Source: Amycolatopsis benzoatilytica AK 16/65 (GTDB lineage: Bacteria > Actinomycetota > Actinomycetes > Mycobacteriales > Pseudonocardiaceae). Taken from it: DNA of 64,000 nt. The notes beneath the pieces were generated by a model, which saw nothing but the letters and a program-made list of their open reading frames with translations, had not been told where the DNA came from and ran no database searches. A program made the position numbers and the translations under genes. The stretch is from positions 814,506 through 878,505 of the forward strand of contig NZ_KB912942.1 in the NCBI RefSeq assembly GCF_000383915.1. Reading direction: 5' to 3'. Positions 1 to 8,723 of this stretch are shown here, one piece after another; position 1 is the first letter of the stretch; each line of letters starts with the position of its first letter.

Positions 1-223
1 CCGGCACCGGGCCGTGCGGATCGGCGGCCAGCCGGGCGCGCGCGTGTCCGTCCGCGGCGAAGGCGAGATTGTTCTCCACCCGCGCGCTGATCACGCGCAC
101 GTCGTCGGCCCGGCGGAGCGCCTCGAACAGGCCGAGCGCGTGCTGGCCGGGCAGTCCGAACACGGTGTCCGCGCCGAGGGACCGCAGCGTTTCGACGACG
201 ACGTCGCCACCGATCCGGGTCAT
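1..223 (-). CDS. Thiamine diphosphate-dependent enzyme, N-terminal part (cut by window edge)
   Basis: Only the first ~74 residues are in the window. They read as the N-terminal pyrimidine-binding domain of acetolactate-synthase-like ThDP enzymes: a start of the form [20 protein letters not shown], then PGQHAL, then a [14 protein letters not shown] segment carrying the conserved glutamate that activates the cofactor. The ATG start overlaps the agmatinase stop as ATGA, so the two are probably translationally coupled. It is the third gene of the symporter-agmatinase operon and may act on a 2-oxo acid or aldehyde from the same catabolic route. The exact reaction (acetolactate synthase, decarboxylase, lyase) cannot be told from this fragment. 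Confidence 0.8.
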   Translation of the reverse strand, partial: MTRIGGDVVVETLRSLGADTVFGLPGQHALGLFEALRRADDVRVISARVENNLAFAADGHARARLAADPHGPVP

Positions 224-1173
224 GCGTCGCGTCCGAGCGCCAGCAGGCTGACCAGGTCGTAGGCGACGTGCGAAGCGGCGATCGCGGTGATCTCGGCGTG
301 GTCGTAGGCCGGAGCGAGCTCCACGACGTCCGCGCCGACCAGGTTGAGCCCGCGCAGTCCGCGGAGGATCTCCAGCAGCTCGCGGCTGGTCAAGCCGCCC
401 GCTTCGGGGGTCCCGGTGCCGGGCGCGTGCGCTGGGTCGAGCACGTCGATGTCCACGGACACGTACAGCGGACGGTCCCCGATGCGCTGCCGCAGCGCGT
501 CCACCGTCTCGTCGACGCCTCGCCGCAGCACGTCGCTGGAGGTGACGATGCCGAAGCCGAGCCGTCGGTCGTCTTCGAGGTCGCGCTTGCCGTACAGCGG
601 ACCGCGCGTGCCGACGTGCGACAGCGCGCTGGTGTCGAGAATGCCTTCCTCGACAGCACGACGGAACGGCGTGCCGTGCGTGTACGGCTCGTTGAAGTAG
701 GTGTCCCAGGTGTCGAGGTGTGCGTCGAAGTGCAGCAGCGCGACCGGACCGTGCTTCTTCGCCGCCGCGCGCAGCAGCGGCAACGCGATGGTGTGGTCGC
801 CGCCGATGGTCACTAACTGGGTGTCGCCCGCGGTGAGCACTTCGGCTTCCTGCTGCAGCTTCTCGATCGCTTCGCCGATGTGGAACGGGTTCACGGCGAT
901 GTCGCCCGCGTCCACCACCTGCTTCTCCGCGAACGGAGACACGTCCAGCACCGGGTGGTACGGCCGCAGCAGCCGGCTCGCCTCGCGGAGCGAAGCCGGA
1001 CCGAACCGTGCGCCGGGACGGTACGAGACGCCCGAGTCGAACGGCACGCCGACCACCGCCACGTCAGCGTTCGACACCTCGTCGATCCGCGGCAGCCGGG
1101 CGAAGGTAGCGAAACCGGCGAAGCGCGGGATCTGCGACGAGTCGACCGGGCCGACCGGACGCTGTTCACTCAC
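220..1173 (-). CDS. speB: Agmatinase / guanidinobutyrase-type ureohydrolase
   Basis: A 317-residue ureohydrolase of the arginase/agmatinase fold, which hydrolyses guanidino compounds to urea and an amine with a binuclear manganese centre. The metal-ligand motifs are present in order: [14 protein letters not shown] and [14 protein letters not shown]. Length fits bacterial agmatinases. The start overlaps the upstream symporter stop by four bases (220..1173 against a symporter end at 1170) and its stop overlaps the next gene, so it is in the middle of a tight operon. In actinomycetes such enzymes act on agmatine, guanidinobutyrate or related compounds; I cannot fix the substrate. The divergent PucR gene is a likely regulator by position. 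Confidence 0.88.
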   Translation of the reverse strand: MSEQRPVGPVDSSQIPRFAGFATFARLPRIDEVSNADVAVVGVPFDSGVSYRPGARFGPASLREASRLLRPYHPVLDVSPFAEKQVVDAGDIAVNPFHIGEAIEKLQQEAEVLTAGDTQLVTIGGDHTIALPLLRAAAKKHGPVALLHFDAHLDTWDTYFNEPYTHGTPFRRAVEEGILDTSALSHVGTRGPLYGKRDLEDDRRLGFGIVTSSDVLRRGVDETVDALRQRIGDRPLYVSVDIDVLDPAHAPGTGTPEAGGLTSRELLEILRGLRGLNLVGADVVELAPAYDHAEITAIAASHVAYDLVSLLALGRDA

Positions 1174-2630
1174 TGGGCCAACTCCTGTCGTGTTCCGGAT
1201 GTGCTGAGATCTTCAGCGGCTGCGGGGTTTTCGGACCCGTGAAGACGTTGTGTCCACACGGAAAGAATGCTGTCCGGCGTGCGCGGCGTCACGAGACTGA
1301 CAGCGACGTACACGATCAGGCTGACTCCGAGACCCCAATAAATCGGGCTGTTGGCTGCGACGCCGTCGATGATCATGAAGGCGATGACGGACACCGTGCC
1401 GGTCACCATCGACGCGTACGCGCCTTCGCGAGTACCGCGCTTCCAGAAGAGCGCGCCGATGATCGTCACCAGCAAGCCGCCGACGAGGATGTCGTACGCG
1501 ATAGTGAGCGCGTTGACGACGTCGTCCACCAGCATCGCGATGCCGATCGCGACAATGCCGAGCACCAGCGTCGTGACGCGGTTGCGCAGCACCTCGCCGC
1601 TCTTAAGACCGACCTTGCGCAGCAGGTCCGACGTCGTCGTGGTGGCGCAAGCGATCAGCGCGCCGCTGGAGGTCGACATCAGCGCGGACAGCGCCGCGGC
1701 GAGCACGAGACCGCGTACGCCGGTGGGCAACAGCCGTTCCGCGATCGTGGCGAAGGCGTCCTGCGCGCTGCCGAGATCCGGGTACAGCACCTTCGCCGCG
1801 GTGCCGATCAGTGCGCCGGCGATGCCGTACACGAGGCAGTAGACGCCGGAAATGATGCCCCCACCGGTCGCGATCTTCGGCGTGCGCGCGGTGAACACCC
1901 GCTGCCAGATGTCCTGCCCGATCAGCAGGCCGAACGTGTAGATCAGGAAGTAAGTCAGGATCGTCTCGCCGCCGATCGAGGAGAACTCGAAGTACGACGC
2001 GTCCAGCTTCTCGGCCATCCCGCCGAAGCCGCCCGCGGAGACGACCGCGATCGGCAGCAGCACCAGCAGGATGCCGACGGTTTTGATGACGAACTGGGCG
2101 ATGTCGGTCAACGTGATCGACCACATGCCGCCGAGCACCGAGTACAGCACCACGATCGACCCGCCGAGGGCGATCCCGGCCCAGCTGGGGATCGAGAACA
2201 GCACCTTGAAGATGGACGCGAAGGCCAGCGTCGAGGTGACCGTGAGCATGAGCGTGTAGCCCCACATCACCGCGCCGGACACCGCGCTGGCGCGGCCGCC
2301 ATAGCGCAGGTCGAGCATCTCGCCGACGGTGTACACGCGCAGCCGCACCAGCCGTCGCGCGAAAACCGCGTGCAGCACGAGGATCCCGACGCCGATGGTG
2401 ATCACCAGCCAGGCGCCGGAGATGCCGTAGGTGTAGCCGAGCTTCACGCCGCCGACCGTGGACGCGCCGCCGAGCACGACCGCGGACATCGTGCCGGAGT
2501 ACATGAACCAGCCGAGCCGCCGCCCGGCGACCAGGTAGTCGGACTTGGTCTTGGCCAGCCGGAGGCCGATCCAGCCGACCCCGATCATGCCCGCGATGTA
2601 CAGCGCGATCACCGCATAGTCGCCGCCCAC
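1170..2630 (-). CDS. Sodium:solute symporter (SSS family)
   Basis: Integral membrane protein with about 13 hydrophobic helices, of the sodium/solute symporter family that includes PutP and other amino acid, urea or nucleobase transporters. The N terminus has the typical [20 protein letters not shown] helix, followed by an unwound TM1-like segment and a [16 protein letters not shown] stretch. I chose the GTG at 2630 because AGGAGG lies four bases upstream; an in-frame extension to 2705 would add 25 residues that look unlike a transporter N terminus. It heads the operon with agmatinase and the ThDP enzyme, so it probably imports the guanidino or amine substrate. Substrate assignment is inference from context. 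Confidence 0.85.
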   Translation of the reverse strand: MGGDYAVIALYIAGMIGVGWIGLRLAKTKSDYLVAGRRLGWFMYSGTMSAVVLGGASTVGGVKLGYTYGISGAWLVITIGVGILVLHAVFARRLVRLRVYTVGEMLDLRYGGRASAVSGAVMWGYTLMLTVTSTLAFASIFKVLFSIPSWAGIALGGSIVVLYSVLGGMWSITLTDIAQFVIKTVGILLVLLPIAVVSAGGFGGMAEKLDASYFEFSSIGGETILTYFLIYTFGLLIGQDIWQRVFTARTPKIATGGGIISGVYCLVYGIAGALIGTAAKVLYPDLGSAQDAFATIAERLLPTGVRGLVLAAALSALMSTSSGALIACATTTTSDLLRKVGLKSGEVLRNRVTTLVLGIVAIGIAMLVDDVVNALTIAYDILVGGLLVTIIGALFWKRGTREGAYASMVTGTVSVIAFMIIDGVAANSPIYWGLGVSLIVYVAVSLVTPRTPDSILSVWTQRLHGSENPAAAEDLSTSGTRQELAQ

Positions 2631-2736
2631 GGGTCCTCCTAGAAACAGGGTGGGTTCTTGCCGGACACCGTAGGTCCGGCCGACCTCACGACGGGATGGG
2701 ACCATCTATCCCGGAATTTGCGGGAGGTTGGTTCAA
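2631..2736. promoter_or_regulatory. Divergent promoter region between the symporter operon and pucR-like gene
   Basis: About 100 bases separate the two divergent start codons. It contains AGGAGG for the symporter (about 2635-2640) and GGGAGG for the regulator (2722-2727). A short imperfect palindrome CCCG-N7-CGGG lies around 2711-2725, just before the regulator start, and could be an operator. I see no confident -35/-10 pair. Confidence 0.35.
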
Positions 2737-4224
2737 ATGACCCAGCGGGATGCTGTCGTACCAGTTGAGGTGACGGTTCCATTACGCACTGTTGTCGGCA
2801 ACCCGGAGCTGGCGCTTGAGACAGTGCCCGAAACGCTGCTCCCGGGCGCGCTGGACCGGCCGGTGCGCTGGGCGCACGTCAGTGAGCTGGCCGATCCGGC
2901 GCCGTATCTCGTCGGGGCGGAGCTGGTGCTCACCGCGGGCGTGAACCTTCCGCGGGACGCGGACCGCTACGTGCGGAGACTGTGCGACGCGGGCGTGGCC
3001 GCGCTGGGTTTCGGCCTCACGCCGACCGTCTCGGAGACCCTGCCGTCCGCGTTGCGCGACGCCTGCGTCAAGAACGGGCTCCCGCTTCTCGTCGTGCGCC
3101 CGGCCACGCCGTTCTTGGCGATCAACCGCGCGGTCGCGGTCGCGCTCGCGGAGGCGGAGCGGCACGAGGAACGGCGGCTCGCCGAAGCGCGCGAGGCGTT
3201 GACTCGCGCCGCGGGCGGCGGTCTGGGCGAACTGGTCGCCGCGCTCGCCGGTCGGTTGCGCGCGTGGGTCGCTATGGTCGGCGCTGGCGACGTGCTGGCC
3301 GCGGGCTACGAGGCTCCGCAGCCGTTGCCGCTGCCGGTGAAGAAACTTCTCGCGACCCTGCGGTCCGGCACCGGAATCCGGATCGCCTCGACGGACTTGC
3401 CGGACGGCACGCACATCGTGGCGCAGCCGGTCTACCCGCAGGCGACCGCCGCGCACCTGGTCGTGATCGGGCGGGCGGACCGGTTCGGCAGCGGGGACCG
3501 GGCGATCCTGGCGGTCGGCGCGGCGCTGCTCGGGCTGGTCGGGAGGGCCGGTTCGGACAGTGCGGAACTGGGCGCCGCCGCGACCGCGTTGCTGCTCGGC
3601 GGCGCGAGCGCGGAGGCGCTCGCCGGAGTGGTCGGCAGCGATCAGGCCCGGCTTGTCGCCGGAGTCGCGCACCGCAAAGGCCCGGACGCGCTGTCCCAGC
3701 GGCCGGATTGGCTGCGCGCGCGGCTCGACACTCCGCTGGTGCGAGTGCTGCCCGGGCCCCAGTTCTACGCGATCGCCGGAGACGAGCCCGCCGACCTCGA
3801 CGGACTGCTCGAACACGGCTGGCTCGCGGTCGCCGGTCCGCCGCGCCCGGCCGCGGACCTGCCCGCCGCGGTCGCGGAGACAGAACTGCTGCTGGCCCGC
3901 GCCCGTGCGTTGTCCCGTCCGCTGGCCGCCGGCGCCGATCCGCTCGGATTCGACCAGCTGGTCCCGCCGGACGCGGCTGGCGCGTTCGCCGAGCGGCTGC
4001 TGGCTCCGCTGAAGGAACTGGACCGCGCGCACGGACGCGAACTGGTGCCGACCTTGCGGGTCTGGCTTGCCCACCATGGCAGCTGGGACCGCACCGCCGC
4101 GGAACTCGGTGTGCACCGCAACAGCGTCCGGCACCGGATCGGGCAGGTGGAGCGCGCGCTGGACGTGCGACTGGCCGACCCGGAGACCCGGATGCGGCTG
4201 TGGTTCGCGCTGCGCTGGGGCTGA
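2737..4224 (+). CDS. PucR family transcriptional regulator
   Basis: A 495-residue regulator with an N-terminal PucR-type domain (about residues 15-135, with segments such as VPETLLPGALDRPVRW and GVAALGFGL), a GGDEF-like/CdaR-like middle region, and a C-terminal helix-turn-helix (last ~60 residues: HHGSWDRTAAELGVHRNSV, then RHRIGQVERAL). Families of this architecture sense purine, amine or amino-acid metabolites. I start it at the ATG at 2737, nine bases after GGGAGG. Divergent placement from the symporter-agmatinase-ThDP operon makes it the probable local regulator. A palindromic terminator-like element follows at 4260. Confidence 0.88.
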   Translation: MTQRDAVVPVEVTVPLRTVVGNPELALETVPETLLPGALDRPVRWAHVSELADPAPYLVGAELVLTAGVNLPRDADRYVRRLCDAGVAALGFGLTPTVSETLPSALRDACVKNGLPLLVVRPATPFLAINRAVAVALAEAERHEERRLAEAREALTRAAGGGLGELVAALAGRLRAWVAMVGAGDVLAAGYEAPQPLPLPVKKLLATLRSGTGIRIASTDLPDGTHIVAQPVYPQATAAHLVVIGRADRFGSGDRAILAVGAALLGLVGRAGSDSAELGAAATALLLGGASAEALAGVVGSDQARLVAGVAHRKGPDALSQRPDWLRARLDTPLVRVLPGPQFYAIAGDEPADLDGLLEHGWLAVAGPPRPAADLPAAVAETELLLARARALSRPLAAGADPLGFDQLVPPDAAGAFAERLLAPLKELDRAHGRELVPTLRVWLAHHGSWDRTAAELGVHRNSVRHRIGQVERALDVRLADPETRMRLWFALRWG

Positions 4225-4259
4225 GCGTGCATACATCGCCTACCGCGGCCTCGGCACGT

Positions 4260-4308
4260 CGTGAAGGGAACATTGAGGGACTCAGAGTCCCTCAATGTTC
4301 CCTTCACG
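4260..4308. repeat. Perfect 49-base intergenic palindrome (terminator-like, family member 1)
   Basis: Two perfectly complementary 24-base arms (4260-4283 and 4285-4308) flank a single central A. The arms begin CGTGAAGGGAACATTGAGGG and the centre reads GACTCAGAGTC. It lies just after the pucR-like stop, so transcription termination is one plausible role. The same design occurs at 16571-16619, and a looser version at 8724-8778 and 39121-39177. No U-run follows the stem. Confidence 0.85.
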
Positions 4309-4343
4309 GACCGCAAAGCTGACCAGCGCCGGCTGAGTGTCCA

Positions 4344-4368
4344 CTGAGGTCTCTCAGGTGCTCTCAGG
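4344..4368 (+). promoter_or_regulatory. Direct repeats, candidate OmpR-type response-regulator site
   Basis: Three hexamers CTGAGG (4344-4349), CTCAGG (4353-4358) and CTCAGG (4363-4368) are spaced 9 and 10 bases apart, the last ending 21 bases before the response regulator start at 4390. Direct repeats with helical-turn spacing are the usual binding pattern of OmpR/PhoB regulators, so this may be an autoregulatory site. Binding is inferred. Confidence 0.4.
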
Positions 4369-4389
4369 AAACTGTGGGATTGTGGTCTG

Positions 4390-5061
4390 GTGCGAGTTCT
4401 GGTAGTCGAAGACGAAGAGCCGTTGGCCGATGCGATCGCCCGCGGGCTACGTCGCGAAGGCATGGCCGTCGACATTGCGCTCACCGGCGACGACGGACAC
4501 GAAAAGTCGTCCGTCACGCGGTACGACGTGGTGCTGCTCGACCGCGACCTGCCCGGCATGTCCGGCGACGACCTGTGCCGCGAGATCGTCGCCTCCGGCG
4601 AGCTGACCCGGGTCCTCATGCTCACCGCGAGCAGTTCGGTGTCCGACCGGGTGGACGGCTTGTCCTTGGGCGCGGACGACTACTTGGCCAAGCCGTTCGC
4701 GTTCCCCGAGCTGGTCGCGCGCGTGCGGGCGCTGGGCCGGCGCGCGACGCCCGCCGCGCCGCCGCTGCTCACCGCGGGCGACGTCGAGCTGGACCCGGCG
4801 AAGCGCACCGTCCGGCGGGCGAGCGGGCCGGTCGAGCTGACCCGCAAGGAGTTCGGTGTGCTCGAGGTGCTGCTGTCCGCGGCCGGTTCCGTGGTCAGCA
4901 GCGAGGAACTGCTGGAACGGGTGTGGGACGAGAACGCCGACCCGTTCACCACCACCGTCCGGGTCACGGTGATGACCTTGCGCAAGAAGCTCGGCGAACC
5001 CGGCATCATCGAGACCGTGGTCGGCTCGGGCTACCGGGTGCCGGTGGCCGGCGCCGAGTGA
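4390..5061 (+). CDS. OmpR/PhoB family two-component response regulator
   Basis: A 223-residue regulator with an N-terminal receiver domain (MRVLVVEDEEPLADAIARGL; phosphoacceptor Asp in VVLLDRDLPG; conserved Lys in DDYLAKPFAF) and a C-terminal winged helix (about residues 130-220, with VELTRKEFGVLEVLL, then TVRVTVMTLRKKLG and IETVVGSGYRVP). The GTG start immediately gives the canonical receiver strand. The stop overlaps the kinase start as GTGA, so the pair is co-translated. It phosphorelays with the next gene. Direct repeats upstream suggest autoregulation. The signal sensed is unknown. Confidence 0.93.
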   Translation: MRVLVVEDEEPLADAIARGLRREGMAVDIALTGDDGHEKSSVTRYDVVLLDRDLPGMSGDDLCREIVASGELTRVLMLTASSSVSDRVDGLSLGADDYLAKPFAFPELVARVRALGRRATPAAPPLLTAGDVELDPAKRTVRRASGPVELTRKEFGVLEVLLSAAGSVVSSEELLERVWDENADPFTTTVRVTVMTLRKKLGEPGIIETVVGSGYRVPVAGAE

Positions 5062-6182
5062 AGCTGCCCGGCGCCCGCAGCCTGCGGGTGCGCGTGACGG
5101 TGCTGGCGACGGTCCTGGTCGCCGCCGCGGGCCTGCTGCTGCTGTGGCTCGCCTGGACGCTGGTCGGCGACGCGGTCGACGCGGTGCCGCACATGCCGCC
5201 GGGCACGATCGTGCGGGTCGACGGAGTCGATGTCGACGCCTCGACGCTCGCGCAGCACCTGCGCACGCACGCGGTCACCCGGGTGCTGATCTTCGGCTCG
5301 CTCGCGTTCTGCTTCGTGGTGGCCGCCGCGGCGATCCTGGCGTGGACCTTCACGTCCCGCGTGCTGCGGCCGCTGCGCGAAATCACCGGTACCGCGCAAC
5401 GGCTGTCCATCGAATCGATGGGGGAGCGGATCGGCGAGATCCGCTCCCGCGACGAGCTGGCGGAGCTGGCCCGGACGTTCGACGACATGCTCGACCGGCT
5501 GCAGGACGCGTTCGACTCGCAGCGGCATTTCGTCGCCAACGCGAGCCACGAATTGCGGACGCCGCTGTCGGTGATCCGCACCGAGCTGGACGTGACGCTG
5601 TCGGACGAGCACGCCGACGAGGCGGAGTTCCGCCGGATGGCCGGAGTCGTGCTGGACGCGACGGAACGGGCCGGCCAGCTGGTGAATTCCCTGCTGCTGC
5701 TGGCCCGCACCGACGGCGCGGGCCTGGCGACGCGGGAACTGGTCGACCTGCCGGTGCTGGTGGAACGCGCGTGGGCCGCGGTACGCGCGGAGGCGGAGAA
5801 ACGGAACCTGCGCGCGGAGTTCTCGATGCAGCCGTCGCCGGCGATCGGAGACCCGGCGCTGCTGGAACGGATCGCGGGGAACCTGGTGGAGAACGCGGTG
5901 CGGCACAACGTGGACGGCGGATGGATCGAGGTGACCACCGAGCCTGGCGCGCAGTGGTCGACGCTGCGGGTCCGGTCGTCGGGAGGGCTGCTGGACCCGG
6001 CGTCGGTGCCGGAGCTGTTCCAGCCGTTCCGCCGCGCGGGGGTGGCCCGGACGGCCCGGTCGGGGGCGGGGCTGGGCCTGTCGATCGTGCGCGCGGCGGT
6101 GCAGGCGCACGGCGGAACGGTGACGGCAGAGCCGGTGGTCGGCGGCGGGCTGTCGGTGACGGTGCGGCTGCCGACGACGTAG
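5058..6182 (+). CDS. Sensor histidine kinase
   Basis: A 374-residue membrane kinase paired with the preceding regulator. Order seen: TM1 (about residues 10-35), a short extracytoplasmic loop of ~50 residues, TM2 (about 78-100), HAMP linker, HisKA dimerisation helix with the phosphoacceptor His in HFVANASHELRTPLSVI, and a HATPase_c domain with the N-box NLVENAVRHN and the G-box GAGLGLSIVRAAVQAHGG. The D-box between them is degenerate (the usual DxGxG reads like SSGGLLDP), so it is worth checking nucleotide binding. The start is the GTG overlapping the regulator stop. The small sensor loop does not reveal the ligand. Confidence 0.92.
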   Translation: MKLPGARSLRVRVTVLATVLVAAAGLLLLWLAWTLVGDAVDAVPHMPPGTIVRVDGVDVDASTLAQHLRTHAVTRVLIFGSLAFCFVVAAAAILAWTFTSRVLRPLREITGTAQRLSIESMGERIGEIRSRDELAELARTFDDMLDRLQDAFDSQRHFVANASHELRTPLSVIRTELDVTLSDEHADEAEFRRMAGVVLDATERAGQLVNSLLLLARTDGAGLATRELVDLPVLVERAWAAVRAEAEKRNLRAEFSMQPSPAIGDPALLERIAGNLVENAVRHNVDGGWIEVTTEPGAQWSTLRVRSSGGLLDPASVPELFQPFRRAGVARTARSGAGLGLSIVRAAVQAHGGTVTAEPVVGGGLSVTVRLPTT

Positions 6183-6188
6183 CATCGT

Positions 6189-6218
6189 TGTAGCACATTC
6201 TCAAAAAGGTGCTACATT
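6189..6218 (+). promoter_or_regulatory. Inverted-repeat operator and probable leaderless promoter of the toxin-antitoxin pair
   Basis: TGTAGCAC (6189-6196) and GTGCTACA (6209-6216) form an exact inverted repeat with half-site starts 20 bases apart, the geometry expected for an autoregulating antitoxin dimer. A -10-like TACATT (6213-6218) lies inside the right arm, 7 bases before the ATG at 6226, and a TTGTAG (6188-6193) could serve as -35. There is no Shine-Dalgarno at proper spacing, so a leaderless transcript is likely. Promoter calls are inference; the repeat is direct observation. Confidence 0.6.
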
Positions 6219-6225
6219 GGTCGTT

Positions 6226-6510
6226 ATGGTGCGCACTATCGGCCAACGGGAGCTGCGCAACGACAACGCGGAGATCATGCGGCAGGTGGCCGCGGGCGAG
6301 GAATTCATCGTGACCCGCAACGGAACCCCGGTCGCCGACCTGGTGCCGCACCGCGCCGAAGAAGCACAGCCGGAGCGGACGCTCGGCGAGATCCAGGAAG
6401 CGTTCCGCGGGCTGCCGCCGATGGACAGCGCCGAATGGCGCCGCGAGCGAGAGGCCGATGACGCGGTCTTCGGGCCGGACAACCCGCTCGACCCCGAGGA
6501 AGGGCAGTGA
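6226..6510 (+). CDS. Phd/YefM family antitoxin
   Basis: A 94-residue antitoxin. The N-terminal DNA-binding part is typical of Phd/YefM (VRTIGQRELRNDNAEIMRQV, then GEEFIVTRNGTPVADLVP), and the acidic C-terminal part (from about residue 50, ending near DNPLDPEEGQ) would fold on the toxin. I start it at ATG 6226; a TTG at 6217 would overlap the operator's edge. The stop overlaps the toxin start as GTGA. The palindrome at 6189-6216 overlapping the promoter fits autorepression by the antitoxin-toxin complex. Confidence 0.9.
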   Translation: MVRTIGQRELRNDNAEIMRQVAAGEEFIVTRNGTPVADLVPHRAEEAQPERTLGEIQEAFRGLPPMDSAEWRREREADDAVFGPDNPLDPEEGQ

Positions 6511-6908
6511 CCTCTCCGTCCAGAGTCCTGCTCGACACCTCCGTGGTCATCGACCTCGAACGGCTGGACCTGGGCACGTACGCGTCCGCGGTGCCGGTGA
6601 TCAGCTCAGTGACTCTCGCGGAGCTGGCCTACGGCCTCGCGACCGAGGACCCGATTCAGCTCTCGGAACGGGTCGAGCGTTATCACGCCGCACTCCAGTA
6701 CTTCCCGGTGCTGCCGTTCGGCGTCAGCGAAGCCAAGATGTACGGCACGGCCGCCGCGCTGGTCCGTCGGTTCGGCCGGAATCCGCGCCCGCGCCGGCTG
6801 GACCTGCAGCTCGCCGCGACCGCCGCGGTGCACCGGATCCCGCTGCTGACCCGGAATGCGAAGGACTTCGCCGGGCTCGACCGGCTGCTCACCGTCGTGG
6901 ACGTCTGA
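6507..6908 (+). CDS. VapC-like PIN-domain toxin ribonuclease
   Basis: A 133-residue PIN-domain protein that would cleave RNA when freed from its antitoxin. The acidic active-site residues are visible: D10 in RVLLDTSVVI, E39 in SSVTLAELAYG, D99 in RRLDLQLAATA and a final N/D region in TRNAKDFAG (117-120). The length is typical for VapC. The GTG start overlaps the antitoxin stop. A strong hairpin at 6910-6941 follows at once, so the pair forms a self-contained bicistronic unit. Confidence 0.9.
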   Translation: MTSPSRVLLDTSVVIDLERLDLGTYASAVPVISSVTLAELAYGLATEDPIQLSERVERYHAALQYFPVLPFGVSEAKMYGTAAALVRRFGRNPRPRRLDLQLAATAAVHRIPLLTRNAKDFAGLDRLLTVVDV

Positions 6909-6909
6909 A

Positions 6910-6941
6910 CCGGCAGGCGCGGCGGTGACCGCACCTGCCGG
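6910..6941. terminator. Bidirectional hairpin between vapC-like gene and PHP gene
   Basis: Arms CCGGCAGG (6910-6917) and CCTGCCGG (6934-6941) enclose a second stem GCGGT/ACCGC. It lies between two convergent genes whose stops are 42 bases apart, so it can serve both as terminator. There is no U-tract. Confidence 0.6.
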
Positions 6942-6950
6942 CGACCGTCC

Positions 6951-8564
6951 TCAGCGGACGTCGACGAACGTCGGGTTCCCGTACAGCCAAAGGTCTTCGT
7001 ACGGGTCAGCCTGCCCCACCACGTCCATCGCGGGCTCGATCCCGCCCGGCACGTGCCGTTTTCCGTCCGTCCCGCGCACACGCACGTAGAACGGCTCCCG
7101 CACGTTCGGGAACGTGTGCTTGAACATCACCCGCCGTCCGGCGTAGCCGCGCCAAGGCTCGAACGACTTCGCTACCCGCGTGCCAGGCGCGGTCATCGTG
7201 TCCCGATCCGCCGCCGGACCGGTGACCGGCCCGCGGATCAGGTCCAGCCGGCCCAGTTTCGGCACCGAGCCGGATCCGTTCGGCCGGTTGGCGGTCACCG
7301 CCGACACCACCACGGTCACCGTCGAGCCGCGGCGCACGCGCAGCCGTCCGCCGAAGGTTTCGCAGCCGCCGTCGCCGTACACGCCGACTTCCAGCTGCTG
7401 CACCAAACCGCCGTGAGACAGCCAGATCCGGCCGGCGCGCAGGCCCTCCAAGACACCCTCGAAACCCGGTCGGCGCACGCCGACGACAGTGCGGCTGAAC
7501 TCGCCGGGGTAGAAGTCCGCGTACGGCGCGAAAAGCTGCGGCGTTCCGCTGTCCACCGGGTCCGGGTACTTGCCGTTCTGCTCGTACCATCCGTCCGGCA
7601 CCTGGGGGCGCACGAGCTGGTCGCCGCGGTTGTAGTGCGAGTCGGAGTTCGTGGTGATCCACCACGGTTTCCCTTCGGCCAGCAGGGAATCCCACAATCC
7701 GCCGACCTTCGCGGCGGTCCAGTCCCAGCCGCCGTACGTGCGATACGCCTCGGCCGGGAAACCGGGCCACGAGTTCGCGCCGGGGTCGTTGACGTATCCG
7801 CCGCGCGCGCCGCCGTTGCCGTTCGGTTTGGGGAAGCCGTCCGCCTGCGCGCCGGGCGCGCCTTCCATGCCGATCACGATGCCCGGCGCGGTGTCGCGGT
7901 AGTTGCGCAGTTCGTGCGGCGAGACCCGGCCGTTGCGCAGCGGGTGGTTGACGAACACCACCGGAGCGTGGATCCGGCGCTTGCGTTCCTGGTCAGCCAG
8001 CCAGCGCAAGCCCTTGAGCGCCAGCTCTTCGTGCTCCGGGGAAGACGATTCGCTGCCGGTGAGCCGCCAGTCGAAGCTGCGCTCGAACTCGCGCAGCACG
8101 GTCGCCTGGTCGCGGCCGGCCTGGAAGAACAGCGTGGCGTGCTCCGCGCCCGGCACGTTCCACTCCATGCCGTGCCACAGCAGCAGGTCCGGGTGCCGGC
8201 GCTGCGCGGCGAGCACGTCGCGGGCAGTGGGCTCCACCGACGACTTCTCGTGCGTCGCGTGCCCGTGGTCGGTGAAAACGACCCACTTCGCGCCGTGTTC
8301 GCGGGCGCCGGAGGCGATCCGGTCGATGGTGTACATCGCGTCGTACGAGTACTGGCTGTGCGTATGGTGGTCGCCGACCACCCACTGGTAGTGCCGGCCG
8401 AACAGCCGGTTGAGGTCGACGTCGAGGTCCAGTCCCAGATCGAGGCCGCTCGCGTCGGCTGGTCCGGCTGCCAGCACCGGCACCCCGGCCGCCGCCGCGC
8501 CGATCAGCCCGGCGCGCTTGAAGAATCCGCGACGGCCGACGCCGTCCGGTTCGGTGGTGTTCAT
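6951..8564 (-). CDS. Tat-exported PHP-domain metal-dependent phosphoesterase-like protein
   Basis: A 537-residue protein with a twin-arginine signal peptide at its start (VGRRGFFKRAGLIGAAAAG, then an alanine-rich cleavage region around residues 20-38). The mature part opens with a PHP signature (VGDHHTHSQYSYDAM) and later metal-ligand-like stretches (FTDHGHATH, HGMEWN, VNHPLRN). These support a metal-binding phosphoesterase-like fold. The C-terminal ~150 residues are beta-rich and may be a substrate-binding module. Folded export via Tat is consistent with cofactor loading in the cytoplasm. Neighbours give no pathway. The natural substrate is unknown. Confidence 0.82.
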   Translation of the reverse strand: MNTTEPDGVGRRGFFKRAGLIGAAAAGVPVLAAGPADASGLDLGLDLDVDLNRLFGRHYQWVVGDHHTHSQYSYDAMYTIDRIASGAREHGAKWVVFTDHGHATHEKSSVEPTARDVLAAQRRHPDLLLWHGMEWNVPGAEHATLFFQAGRDQATVLREFERSFDWRLTGSESSSPEHEELALKGLRWLADQERKRRIHAPVVFVNHPLRNGRVSPHELRNYRDTAPGIVIGMEGAPGAQADGFPKPNGNGGARGGYVNDPGANSWPGFPAEAYRTYGGWDWTAAKVGGLWDSLLAEGKPWWITTNSDSHYNRGDQLVRPQVPDGWYEQNGKYPDPVDSGTPQLFAPYADFYPGEFSRTVVGVRRPGFEGVLEGLRAGRIWLSHGGLVQQLEVGVYGDGGCETFGGRLRVRRGSTVTVVVSAVTANRPNGSGSVPKLGRLDLIRGPVTGPAADRDTMTAPGTRVAKSFEPWRGYAGRRVMFKHTFPNVREPFYVRVRGTDGKRHVPGGIEPAMDVVGQADPYEDLWLYGNPTFVDVR

Positions 8565-8723
8565 CCTGCTCCTGACCTGCTGTCGTGATTCGGCAGGACG
8601 GTATGGGGCAGCGGTGAACGGCCGGTGCCCGGAAGATCACGGATGGGGGCCGGGGCGAGGAAGCTTCCCGCTCGCCCGACTACCCGTCTGCGGCAGTGCC
8701 TTGGACCGACGCGCTCCCGACTG

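Noticed and set aside
2631..2705. N-terminal extension of the symporter from 2705
   Set aside because: AGGAGG immediately precedes GTG 2630 and the extra residues are not transporter-like.
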